Shown here piece by piece: positions 1 through 8,334 of a stretch of DNA of 23,898 nucleotides. Origin of the DNA: Pseudomonadota bacterium (lineage in GTDB: Bacteria > Pseudomonadota > Gammaproteobacteria > Burkholderiales > Burkholderiaceae_B). Where the stretch lies: NCBI GenBank assembly GCA_023388835.1, contig JAEWFK010000097.1, positions 1-23,898 on the forward strand. The letters are read 5' to 3'. The translations under genes were made by a program, and so were the position numbers. The notes under the pieces are model-generated. The model searched no databases, had not been told where the DNA came from, and worked only from the letters and a program-made list of their open reading frames with translations. How positions within the stretch are numbered: the first letter of the stretch is position 1; the number at the start of each line of letters is the position of its first letter.

Positions 1-30
1 AGGTTTACCCGGCCAAAATTCCAGAAAGCC

Positions 31-36
31 TATAAT
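31..36 (+). promoter_or_regulatory. Candidate -10 element upstream of map
   Basis: A perfect TATAAT lies 34 bases before the map start codon in a short AT-rich patch. No good -35 hexamer stands at 16-18 bases spacing (positions 8-13 read CCCGGC); the nearest match, TTTACC at 4-9, would need a 21-base spacer. The consensus -10 makes it a plausible sigma-70 promoter, but the missing -35 lowers confidence. Confidence 0.4.
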
Positions 37-70
37 TCTACTATTTTTTCGTTAAGCCAGCACACACACC

Positions 71-886
71 ATGAGTAGTCTTGTCACCGATCCCGCCGAC
101 CTCGATAAAATGCGCGCCGCCTGCCAGGGCGCCGCTTCCGCATTGGACCATCTGGCGCAGCACGTACGCGCCGGCATCACGACCGGCGAACTCGATCGAC
201 TCTGCATGGATTACATCACCCATGTGTTGCAGGCCGAATCGGCGACGGTCGGCTACGCGCCGCCCGGCTATACCCCGTTTCCGGCGTCAGTCTGCACGTC
301 CGTGAACCATGTGATCTGCCACGGCATTCCCGGCGACAAGGTCCTGAAGAACGGCGACATCATGAATATCGACGTCACCATCATCAAGGATGGCTGGTTC
401 GGCGACACCAGCCGCATGTTCATGATCGGCGAGCCGTCCATCCTGGCGCGCCGCCTCACCGAAGTCACCTACGAATGCATGTGGCTGGGTATCGAACAGG
501 TGCGCCCCGGCGCCACCCTGGGCGACGTCGGCCATGCCATTCAGAAGCATGCGGAGAACAGCGGCTTCTCCGTGGTGCGTGAATATTGCGGGCATGGTGT
601 CGGCCGCAAGTTTCACCAGGACCCGCAGGTGCTCCACTATGGCAAGCCGGGCAGCGGCGTGCGACTGGAGCCGGGCATGATCTTCACGATTGAACCCATG
701 ATCAACGCGGGCCGACGCGACATCCGTACCCTGGCCGATGGTTGGACCGTCGTCACTCGCGACCGCAGCCTGTCTGCCCAATGGGAACACGCCGTACTGG
801 TGACCGACACGGGCTACGAAGTCCTGACAGTTTCGCCCGGCATGCCCGCTCCCCCGTCCTTCGTCACAGGATTCCAGGTCGCCTGA
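71..886 (+). CDS. map: Type I methionine aminopeptidase
   Basis: This enzyme removes the N-terminal methionine from nascent cytosolic proteins. The 271-residue product has the pita-bread fold of bacterial MetAP-I and every expected active-site residue: H84 in CHGIP, the metal ligands D101 and D112, H175 in GHGVG, E208 and E239. Its length is near the 264 residues of the E. coli enzyme. The start at 71 gives a normal N-terminus, but no Shine-Dalgarno precedes it; the stretch just before the ATG is a CA-rich run (CACACACACC). glnD begins 13 bases after the stop, so the two are probably co-transcribed. In many proteobacteria map is divergent from rpsB, which may lie just outside the left edge. 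The family call is secure. Confidence 0.97.
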   Translation: MSSLVTDPADLDKMRAACQGAASALDHLAQHVRAGITTGELDRLCMDYITHVLQAESATVGYAPPGYTPFPASVCTSVNHVICHGIPGDKVLKNGDIMNIDVTIIKDGWFGDTSRMFMIGEPSILARRLTEVTYECMWLGIEQVRPGATLGDVGHAIQKHAENSGFSVVREYCGHGVGRKFHQDPQVLHYGKPGSGVRLEPGMIFTIEPMINAGRRDIRTLADGWTVVTRDRSLSAQWEHAVLVTDTGYEVLTVSPGMPAPPSFVTGFQVA

Positions 887-899
887 CGGCGTATTCGCG

Positions 900-3482
900 A
901 TGAACGCCCCGCGGCCTTCCGACATTGCCCTTCTGCGACAGCAGCTGTCCGATGGGCGTCGCGATGCCATCCAGCTGTTTCGCGAAAACCGTCGACCCGA
1001 GGCACTGCTGCATAACCTGCGCCGCGCGGCCGATCGCGCGCTCAAAGGGCTGGTGGCCTTTTACCCGCTGCCGCAGGGCGCGGCGCTGGTGGCAGTCGGC
1101 GGCTACGGTCGCGGCGAACTCTACCCTTATTCCGATGTCGACGTCCTGATTCTCCTGCGTGAGCCGCCGGGCGCCGAAGCGGCCGCCATGCTCGAAGCGT
1201 TTGTCGCCGCCATGTGGGACCTGGGTGTCGAGCCGGGGCACAGCGTGCGCACCATCGACGACTGCCGCCGGGAAGCGGCTGGTGACATCACGGTGGAGAC
1301 CTCCCTGCTTGAGGCCCGCTGGCTCGAGGGTGATCGCCAGCTCATGCCTGACCTGCATGCCGCGATGGCGCAGCAGCGCGATGCCCGCAGCTTCTTCCAC
1401 GCGAAGCGCGCGGAGATGCAGCAGCGGCACGCGCGTTATCAGGACACGGCTTACGCTCTGGAACCCAACTGCAAGGAATCGCCGGGGGCGTTGCGTGACC
1501 TGCAAGTGGTGCTGTGGATGGCACAGGCCGCCGGGATGGGCATGAACTGGGGGCAGATCGCCCGCAATCAGGGGCTCACCTCCGCCGAATTGCGCGCGCT
1601 GCGCCGTGCGGAACTGGCCTTCAAACGCCTGCGCATCGAGCTGCATCTGCTGGCAGGCCGGCGAGAAGACCGCCTGCTGTTCGACCTGCAGCCGGCGCTG
1701 GCAGAAGTCTATGGATTCGAAGGCACGAAGACCCGGCGGCCCAGCGAACTGCTGATGCAGCGCTACTACTGGGCCGCGCGGGTGGTCTGCCAGCTCAATG
1801 CCATTCTGATGCAGGCGGTCGAAGAGCGCCTCTTTCCTCTTCCGCAAGACCAGTTCCAGGCCATCGACGACGATTTCGGCGCAATACGGGGCCGGCTTTG
1901 CATACGCCGCGACGATGGCTTCGATCGCAATCCGGCGCTCATTTTTCGCGCCTTTCTCATCATGCAGGAGCGCAGCGAGCTCACCGGCGTGACCGCGCAT
2001 ACCTTGCGAGCACTCTGGCATGCGCGGCGCCATATCGATGCCCAGTTCCGGCGCAACCCGGTCAACCGACACCAGTTCACGCAGATATTGCAGCAGCCCC
2101 GAGGCATCGTGCACGCCCTGCGGCGCATGACCATGCTGAATATTCTGCCCCGCTACCTGCCGGTGTTCCGCCGCATAGTCGGCCAGATGCAGCACGACCT
2201 CTTTCACGCCTACACGGTCGACCAGCACACCCTGATGGTGATCCGCAACCTGCGGCGCTTCACCATGCCCGAGCACGCGCAGGAATATCCCCTGGCCAGC
2301 CAACTGGTCGCTGATTTCGAAGATCACTGGCTGATCTATGTCGCAGCGCTCTTTCATGACATCGCGAAGGGGCGCGGAGGCGATCATTCCGAACTCGGAG
2401 CGCAGGAAGTACGCCGCTTCTGCCGCGACCACGGTATTACGGGATCGGATGCCGAACTGTGCGAATTCCTGGTGCGCCGGCACCTACTGATGTCCATGGT
2501 GGCCCAGAAACGCGACCTCAGCGATCCGGCCGTGATCGCGGAGTTCACCGCCCAGGTGCGCGACGAACGGCGGCTGACGGCCCTGTACCTCCTCACCGTG
2601 GCGGATATCCGCGGCACCAGCCCCAAGGTCTGGAATTCCTGGAAAGGAAAGCTGCTGGATGACCTCTATCGAGCAGGCCTGGCCGCGCTGGGCAGCAGCC
2701 AGCCCGACACCGGCGCCGTGCTCGCGCGCCGCAAGCAGGACGCCATCGACGAAATCCGCCGCCTGGGTCTGCGCGATGAGAGCCGCGAAGCGTTCTGGTC
2801 GCAGCTGGATGTCGCCTACTTCCTGCGCCATGAAGCGGGCGAGATCGCCTGGCATACCCGTCACCTCTACCACTGCGTCGACACTTCCGTGGCCGTGGTG
2901 AAGGCGCGCGTGCTCGGCCAGAACGAAGCCTTACAGGTGCTCGTTTATACGCCGGACCGCGAAGACCTCTTCGTCTCGATCTGCCGTTATTTCGATGAGC
3001 GCCGTTTCAGTGTGCAGGACGCCCGCGTACACACGACCCACCACGGTTGGGCCCTGGACAGCTTCGTCGTGCTTTTGCCCGAAGCGGGCGCCGACTACCG
3101 TTCCTATGCCACGCTGGTCGAGCACGAACTTGCCGCTGATCTCATGGCAGCCCCAGCCGAAACCTCGGCTGCAGAAACCGGTATGTGGCACCGGCGCTCA
3201 CGCCGCTCTCGGGTATTTCCCATCGTTCCCAGCGTCGAGCTTCAACCAGACGAACGCAGCGCATCGTGGCGGCTTTCCATCACCGCAGCGGACCGCCCGG
3301 GGCTGTTGCACAGTATGGCGCAGGTGTTCGCGAGGCACGGCGTCGACCTCAAAATGGCGAAGATCATGACGCTGGGCGACCGTGTCGAAGACATTTTCAT
3401 TATCGGCGGCGAACAGCTCGAGCAGCCCCGCGCCCAGCTGCAATTTGAACGCGACATGCTATGCGTTCTGGACACACCATGA
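900..3482 (+). CDS. glnD: Bifunctional PII uridylyltransferase / uridylyl-removing enzyme
   Basis: GlnD uridylylates PII signal proteins when glutamine is low and removes UMP when it is high, setting glutamine synthetase activity and nitrogen gene expression. The 860-residue protein has the full family layout. A nucleotidyltransferase domain carries GGYGRGEL (67-74) and the DVD metal motif (79-81). A central HD hydrolase domain has H436, the H486-D487 pair and GGDH (493-496). Two C-terminal ACT glutamine-sensing domains lie near 677-735 and 788-850. The ATG at 900 follows map by 13 bases and has no clear Shine-Dalgarno. The stop overlaps the next start as ATGA, implying translational coupling. 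No truncation or frameshift is seen. Confidence 0.97.
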   Translation: MNAPRPSDIALLRQQLSDGRRDAIQLFRENRRPEALLHNLRRAADRALKGLVAFYPLPQGAALVAVGGYGRGELYPYSDVDVLILLREPPGAEAAAMLEAFVAAMWDLGVEPGHSVRTIDDCRREAAGDITVETSLLEARWLEGDRQLMPDLHAAMAQQRDARSFFHAKRAEMQQRHARYQDTAYALEPNCKESPGALRDLQVVLWMAQAAGMGMNWGQIARNQGLTSAELRALRRAELAFKRLRIELHLLAGRREDRLLFDLQPALAEVYGFEGTKTRRPSELLMQRYYWAARVVCQLNAILMQAVEERLFPLPQDQFQAIDDDFGAIRGRLCIRRDDGFDRNPALIFRAFLIMQERSELTGVTAHTLRALWHARRHIDAQFRRNPVNRHQFTQILQQPRGIVHALRRMTMLNILPRYLPVFRRIVGQMQHDLFHAYTVDQHTLMVIRNLRRFTMPEHAQEYPLASQLVADFEDHWLIYVAALFHDIAKGRGGDHSELGAQEVRRFCRDHGITGSDAELCEFLVRRHLLMSMVAQKRDLSDPAVIAEFTAQVRDERRLTALYLLTVADIRGTSPKVWNSWKGKLLDDLYRAGLAALGSSQPDTGAVLARRKQDAIDEIRRLGLRDESREAFWSQLDVAYFLRHEAGEIAWHTRHLYHCVDTSVAVVKARVLGQNEALQVLVYTPDREDLFVSICRYFDERRFSVQDARVHTTHHGWALDSFVVLLPEAGADYRSYATLVEHELAADLMAAPAETSAAETGMWHRRSRRSRVFPIVPSVELQPDERSASWRLSITAADRPGLLHSMAQVFARHGVDLKMAKIMTLGDRVEDIFIIGGEQLEQPRAQLQFERDMLCVLDTP

Positions 3483-4171
3483 TCAGTCTGCTCTTTCTCG
3501 ATTTCAGCCGCAGTTTTCTGTTTGCACTGGCCACTCTGCTGCCCATCCTTAACCCGCCGGCGGCAGCCCCCATTTACCTGACATTGACCAACGGCGCCAG
3601 CCATCGCGCGCGAGCCAGGCTTGCGCGCAAGGTGTCCACGAACATCGTGCTCATGCTGGCCGGCGCGCTCATCGCAGGCAACATGGTGCTCGCCTTCTTC
3701 GGCATATCGCTGCCGGTGATCCGGGTCGGCGGGGGCTTGCTCGTGGTGGCAACCGCCTGGCAACTCATCAATGCGTCCGACCCGGACACCCGACATGCCC
3801 AGGACATGGCGGACTCTTATTCCTACGAGCAGATCCGATCCAAGGCCTTTTATCCGCTCACCTTTCCCATGATCGCCGGGCCCGGCTCGCTGTCCGCCGC
3901 CATCACTGTGGGTGCAACCGTCCAGGACGACGCCACCATCCGAGCGGCTTCCAAACTCGCCGGCTCACTGGCGGGCCTGGTGGTCGCGGGGATCGCCGTC
4001 TACTTCGTTTTACGCTTCGCCAGTCAGGTGATCGGCCGGCTGGGCCCGAACGGGACCGCCGTGGTCATGCGGCTGTCCGCCTTTTTATTGTTGTGTCTCG
4101 GGGTGCAGATCATCTGGGACGGGATACACGACCTCATCATGAGTCTGGCACAGGAAATCGAACGATCGTGA
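3479..4171 (+). CDS. MarC/UPF0056 family inner membrane protein
   Basis: The 230-residue hydrophobic protein has about six membrane segments (near 10-34, 53-75, 79-98, 125-147, 159-182 and 193-214). The motif LPILNPPAAAPIY (21-33) and its counterpart PLTFPMIAGPGS (126-137) are the paired half-repeats typical of MarC-family proteins. The family's function is not settled: the old link of MarC to antibiotic resistance was not upheld, and transport is only a prediction. I place the start at 3479, overlapping the glnD stop as ATGA; an in-frame ATG at 3461 would add six residues inside glnD. Its stop overlaps the dsbB start as GTGA. Family call is firm; role is unknown. Confidence 0.88.
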   Translation: MISLLFLDFSRSFLFALATLLPILNPPAAAPIYLTLTNGASHRARARLARKVSTNIVLMLAGALIAGNMVLAFFGISLPVIRVGGGLLVVATAWQLINASDPDTRHAQDMADSYSYEQIRSKAFYPLTFPMIAGPGSLSAAITVGATVQDDATIRAASKLAGSLAGLVVAGIAVYFVLRFASQVIGRLGPNGTAVVMRLSAFLLLCLGVQIIWDGIHDLIMSLAQEIERS

Positions 4172-4656
4172 ACCCAGCAATCAACCGCATTCTTCATCGC
4201 ATCGCCTTGCTCTGCCTGGCAGCTGTCGGCGTCGCACTGATTTCTCAGCACTACTTCGATATGCCGCCGTGTGCGTGGTGCGTCTTCCAGCGCCTGCTTT
4301 TCCTGGCGATCGCGCTCATATGCTGGCTGGGCATCCTCGCCGGGCGAGTCAGCAGCGTGGCCTCCCGGCTGGCGGGCGTACTGGTCACGGCAACCGCTGT
4401 CGGCGGTGTCATCGCGGGCTGGTACCAGCATACGGTGGCCGCGGAAATGTTCTCCTGTGATCGGACCTTTGCCGATCGCTTCATGGTGGACACCGGCTTG
4501 GACGCCGGCATGCCGTGGCTCTTTGGCATCTTCGCCAGTTGCATGGACGCGCGCGTGGAACTGCTCGGTGTGGAATACGTGCTTTGGGCGATGGCCTTAT
4601 TCGTAGTGGTGGGCGTACTCGGTCTGGTCGCCGCCTTTCGCCGGTCGGGTCGATGA
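4168..4656 (+). CDS. dsbB: Disulfide bond formation protein B
   Basis: DsbB reoxidises the periplasmic thiol oxidase DsbA and passes the electrons to ubiquinone or menaquinone. The 162-residue product has four membrane segments and both redox cysteine pairs on the periplasmic loops: C35-x-x-C38 in MPPCAWCVFQR, and C97 with C125. R42 sits where E. coli DsbB has its quinone-contacting Arg48. Length matches betaproteobacterial members. The start is a GTG at 4168 overlapping the marC-like stop (4169-4171); the upstream in-frame extension lies wholly within that gene and has no membrane character, so I rejected it. No dsbA is in the window. The stop is one base from the convergent phosphoketolase stop. 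Confidence 0.93.
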   Translation: MNPAINRILHRIALLCLAAVGVALISQHYFDMPPCAWCVFQRLLFLAIALICWLGILAGRVSSVASRLAGVLVTATAVGGVIAGWYQHTVAAEMFSCDRTFADRFMVDTGLDAGMPWLFGIFASCMDARVELLGVEYVLWAMALFVVVGVLGLVAAFRRSGR

Positions 4657-4657
4657 G

Positions 4658-7063
4658 TCAATAGAGATCGGCCGGATCGCCTCGCCCCTCCAGGGCTGCA
4701 AGGGCTGCTTCGGATAGAAGTAGGCTTGTGTCCTCGCCCAGCAGGGTGGCGGCGCGCTGCACGATATGCGCCCACGTGCATTGATTGGCGAAGAGCATGC
4801 CTTCAACATCAAACGTACCGCCACGATTCACATAGCCCGCCGCAAGCATTTTCCCGGGGCCCCCGTCGATGCGGCGCAAGACGCCCAACATGGGTTCCGG
4901 CCGGCTGTGAGTCACGAGAACACGCGGCATGCCGACAGGAAAGGCGCGGCTGAGCCATTCATCGTCGGTCACAAAGTCCGCCTCGATGCGGTCACGCGGG
5001 ATCCGTAAACGGCCGGGCTCGAGCACGGCCACGACCTGAGCGTGGATGCCCTTTTGCGCCAGTGTTTCGGCAGCGCGGCGGGCTTCCTGTAAGTGGTAGG
5101 CGCCCACCGCCACCAACTGGATGCGCGTCTCCGGTTCAAGCGGCTGCAAGGCGGCGCAGCCGCTGCGTACGGCCTGCGTCGCAGCGACCGTGTCAAAGAG
5201 CTGCGGCATGTCCTGCTTGGGCACGACCAGGGTACCGATCACCCCGCGGTCTTCGTATACCGCATGAAGGGCCGCGACGGCAGTGGCGGCGTCCACCGGG
5301 AACAGGACGCGGGCGGTATCCGACATCTCGCCCAGCAGGGCCTCGCACAAGGTGGGATCCTGGTGCGACTGTTCATTCTTGCCATTTTCCCAGGTATGGG
5401 AAGTCAGGACCAGCGCAATCCCCAGCCAGGCCGGTGCTTGCCCCGCCTCGCGCTGGTGCCGCGCGAAGAGAATTTCCTGGCGCAAAGCGCCAAGCATTTT
5501 TACGGCAAAGGCTTCATAGCTCACCGCAATGTTCAGCCCGCCCTTGTTGCCCAGCGCCGCCCCAATGACGGCCTCTTCATTGAGTGCGGTGATGACGGAC
5601 CCGTCCACCGCTTCCAGCCCGCCCACCTCGGGACGGTCGACCCGGTGCTTGAGCCGCTCCAGCGTGCGCACCATGCGGTTGCTCTGCAACTCGTCGGGGT
5701 TTCCGACACGCACGCGCAATTCAGGGTTGGCTTGCACCAAATCGACGAAGGCGTCGTCGATGGCGCGCATGGGCGATACGCGCGCGCCGCCTTCGTAGCT
5801 TGGCTGCTGAGGAAACGCCGGCCTTGCGATCTCGCGGCGAGTGAGCGGGTGATCTTTCTCTAGTGGGCGGGACTGCGTCTGATGCAGTTTGAACCACGCG
5901 CGGGCGGCATCCAATGATGGCACATCGACATAGAGCTTCGCGGCGCCCCGGTTGAACTCATCGCGCGCCGCCTCGTCAAAAGCCGGATTCTGTTCCAACG
6001 GGAGATTGTGAGCGTGATTGGTGCCCGCCCCCGGGAAGCCATAGCCCTTCACGCAGCTTGCAACGGCATGCGGCAGCCGTAAGGGATAATCCAGCCGGCC
6101 CTCCCGCTCCAATGCGGCATAGCCTTCCAGAACGCTCTCCATTTCGAGCAGCGCCCAGGCGTGGGCGGCCGGATCGTGCCCGTCGATTTCGAAGGGATCG
6201 AAGCCATTGAGGTCGAGGTGCCGCATGAGCCAGTTGGCCCCGCCCTCCTGGAGGATACTGGTCCGCTGGTCAATACGGCGGCCATTCAAGATCATGACCG
6301 GCATGACGTAACCGCTGTCCGAAGGCCGCCACCACCGCGGCGCCCAGTCTCCACCGCGCTGTTCCTCGAAAGCCCCGTCGCTAAGGAAGACCGCCAGGCT
6401 TTCGCCCGGCAAGGGCATGTGCACATACTGGAGTTCGGCAAAGCCGAGATAACCGCCTTCCAGCACGCCGCCGGCCGTATGCACGTTCACGTGGCTGCCC
6501 AGGGGAACGCCGGGTAGCCCCTCTGGTGTAATGGAGTAGGAATAAAAGTCCTGAGCGAGCTGCGTGAGGCCTTCGTCCGTGGCGGTGTAGCGCCCCTTTT
6601 GCCCGGGCGACACGTTACCGATCAGTACGTTGACCGCCTCGATTGCGGCCACGCAGTGCCCCTGGCCCATCAGCCAGCCGCGCGTCTGTCCAGTCAAGGC
6701 GTTGGCCGCGAGATAGCCCACATAGGCCGGGACCATGTTCAGGGAACCGCCGGTGTGCCCTTGGGGCGACGGCTTGAAGTCTTCCGCCTGCAAAGGTGCG
6801 CCATCCAGACGAACCTTGCGCGCATAGGTCATGTGAACCACCAGCCACATGGCGGCGCACGCTACGCGGTCAGCCGCGGCGAGGACATCGAACACGAAAT
6901 TCGCGTCGGGTGCGCGGCCCTCTTCCACAAGCCGGGCGGCCAGGGCCAGCACCCGTTCATGGGTCCTTGCTTGATGCGTCACGACACCGTGACCTTGTGC
7001 CCAGCGCCGATAGGCGGGCGATGAATTGAGCTGCGAGCATTCGGGACGATGAGCGTGTGGCAT
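4658..7063 (-). CDS. xfp: Divergent phosphoketolase (XFP family)
   Basis: Phosphoketolases use thiamine diphosphate to split xylulose 5-phosphate or fructose 6-phosphate into acetyl phosphate plus a sugar phosphate. The 801-residue product aligns by eye along its length. Retained features are H103 in QGHTGG, H136 in GQGH, H191/H195, N260 closing the diphosphate motif, H350/H352 in TNHAHNLPL, the NEE motif with E497, and SHQDP with H567. The family hallmark EGGELGY is EGGYLGF (202-208) and GDGE is SDGA (228-231), so this is an outlying subfamily whose substrate cannot be assigned. The start at 7063 is fixed by AGGAGG at 7070-7075 with a 6-base spacer; a longer frame to 7174 is noise. The 83-base gap to ackA holds only this ribosome site and no clear hairpin. 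Confidence 0.9.
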   Translation of the reverse strand: MPHAHRPECSQLNSSPAYRRWAQGHGVVTHQARTHERVLALAARLVEEGRAPDANFVFDVLAAADRVACAAMWLVVHMTYARKVRLDGAPLQAEDFKPSPQGHTGGSLNMVPAYVGYLAANALTGQTRGWLMGQGHCVAAIEAVNVLIGNVSPGQKGRYTATDEGLTQLAQDFYSYSITPEGLPGVPLGSHVNVHTAGGVLEGGYLGFAELQYVHMPLPGESLAVFLSDGAFEEQRGGDWAPRWWRPSDSGYVMPVMILNGRRIDQRTSILQEGGANWLMRHLDLNGFDPFEIDGHDPAAHAWALLEMESVLEGYAALEREGRLDYPLRLPHAVASCVKGYGFPGAGTNHAHNLPLEQNPAFDEAARDEFNRGAAKLYVDVPSLDAARAWFKLHQTQSRPLEKDHPLTRREIARPAFPQQPSYEGGARVSPMRAIDDAFVDLVQANPELRVRVGNPDELQSNRMVRTLERLKHRVDRPEVGGLEAVDGSVITALNEEAVIGAALGNKGGLNIAVSYEAFAVKMLGALRQEILFARHQREAGQAPAWLGIALVLTSHTWENGKNEQSHQDPTLCEALLGEMSDTARVLFPVDAATAVAALHAVYEDRGVIGTLVVPKQDMPQLFDTVAATQAVRSGCAALQPLEPETRIQLVAVGAYHLQEARRAAETLAQKGIHAQVVAVLEPGRLRIPRDRIEADFVTDDEWLSRAFPVGMPRVLVTHSRPEPMLGVLRRIDGGPGKMLAAGYVNRGGTFDVEGMLFANQCTWAHIVQRAATLLGEDTSLLLSEAALAALEGRGDPADLY

Positions 7064-7146
7064 GGGTTTCCTCCTGATGGACGGGGCGGCCACGAAGGTT
7101 GGCGCACCCGGCACGGCCGACGACCGAAGTACCCGCCGGAACGGGA

Positions 7147-8334
7147 TCAAAGGCGCCCGTGGATCACATCGCAAGTCAGCCGCGCAATGACCTGCTCTTC
7201 ATTCGTCGGCACCACATGTACGGCGATCCGGCTGTCCGGCCGCGAGATGGTCAAGGCATGAGCTTCATTGGCCGCGTCATCAAGCCGTATGCCCATCCAT
7301 TCGAGGCGCCGGCAGACCCCTGCGCGGATCTCCGGGGAGTTCTCCCCGACTCCGGCAGTGAACACCAGCGCGTCCAGCCCCCGTGCTGCGACACACAGTC
7401 CTGCAACGCTTTCAGCCGCGCGGTAGCAGAAGTAATCGATCGCCAGGCGTGCAGACGGCGCTTCGCTGGCAAGCAGCGTGCGCATGTCGCTGCTCAAGCC
7501 CGACAGGCCCTTCATGCCGGAATGGTTGTAGAGCAGATCCTGAATTTCGTCGTGCTGCATGCCCTGCTCCAGCATCCACAGTACCACGCCGGCATCCAGG
7601 CGTCCGGGGCGGGTGCCCATGGGAAGTCCGTCCAGCGCGGTGAAGCCCATGGTGGTCTCCCGGCTGACACCATCGACCAGGGCGCAAGCAGAAACGCCTG
7701 AACCCATGTGAGCCGCGATCACCCGGCCGGAAATCGCATCGGGCAGAATCTCGCGCATGCGCCCGGCGATATACTGATACGACAAGCCATGGAAGCCATA
7801 ACGGCGAACGCCGCGGTCATGGAATTCCTGAGGAAGGGCGAAGCGCTCAACGACACGATCCTGCGTACGATGGAAAGCTGTATCGAAGCATGCGACCTGA
7901 AGGATCTCAGGCCAATGTTCGAAAATGACATGCACCGGTGCCAGGTTGTTCCGCTGATGCAGCGGCGCAAGCGGCGCCAGGCTGTCCAGGTATTCCAGAA
8001 CCTCCTGCGAAATCAAGACGCTGCGGGCCATTTTTGGTCCGCCATGCACGATGCGGTGGCCGACCGCCACCGGCGGACCCGGCATGCGTTCCTGCAGCCA
8101 GGAAGCCATGATTTCCTGGGCGGCGGCCAGGTCCGGTATTCGACCCGCCTCGAATGCCTGGTCCTGCAACACCTCGGCCCGGGCATTTTTTACGCGGAAG
8201 GTAGACCGTTCGTTGCCGATGCCGGATACCTGTCCTCCCATCAGGAATAGGGGGTCGCCATTGTCGTCCAATTCATGCACCTGAAACTTCAGGCTGGAAC
8301 TGCCCGCATTGACTACAAGAATCGCGTCATTCAT
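7147..8334 (-). CDS. ackA: Acetate kinase (acetate/propionate kinase family)
   Basis: This enzyme interconverts acetyl phosphate plus ADP with acetate plus ATP. The 395-residue protein begins with the signature NAGSSSLKF and has the expected active-site residues: N9, R93 in VGHRIVHGG, H126, D151 in FDTAFH, H182, H209, R242 in GTRPG, and E379 in TNEE. It deviates at two usually conserved places: FHGLSY replaces FHGTSH, and HMGSG replaces HLGNG. This suits a paralogous branch, possibly adapted to work with the neighbouring phosphoketolase. The start at 8334 overlaps the end of the pta-like gene by 8 bases (ATGAATGA), so translation is coupled. A longer frame to 8415 lies inside that gene and lacks family character. 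Confidence 0.93.
   Translation of the reverse strand: MNDAILVVNAGSSSLKFQVHELDDNGDPLFLMGGQVSGIGNERSTFRVKNARAEVLQDQAFEAGRIPDLAAAQEIMASWLQERMPGPPVAVGHRIVHGGPKMARSVLISQEVLEYLDSLAPLAPLHQRNNLAPVHVIFEHWPEILQVACFDTAFHRTQDRVVERFALPQEFHDRGVRRYGFHGLSYQYIAGRMREILPDAISGRVIAAHMGSGVSACALVDGVSRETTMGFTALDGLPMGTRPGRLDAGVVLWMLEQGMQHDEIQDLLYNHSGMKGLSGLSSDMRTLLASEAPSARLAIDYFCYRAAESVAGLCVAARGLDALVFTAGVGENSPEIRAGVCRRLEWMGIRLDDAANEAHALTISRPDSRIAVHVVPTNEEQVIARLTCDVIHGRL

Noticed and set aside
864..2483. 539-codon open frame on the minus strand opposite map/glnD
   Set aside because: It is a GC-driven shadow of glnD; the product has no recognisable domain and glnD is intact on the other strand.
4093..4167. Upstream extension of the dsbB frame from a GTG at 4093
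   Set aside because: The added 25 residues are polar and lie within the MarC-like gene; the GTG at 4168 gives a normal DsbB N-terminus and a typical overlap.
7064..7174. Upstream extension of the phosphoketolase frame
   Set aside because: AGGAGG with ideal spacing marks the ATG at 7063; the extension crosses that ribosome site and lacks family character.
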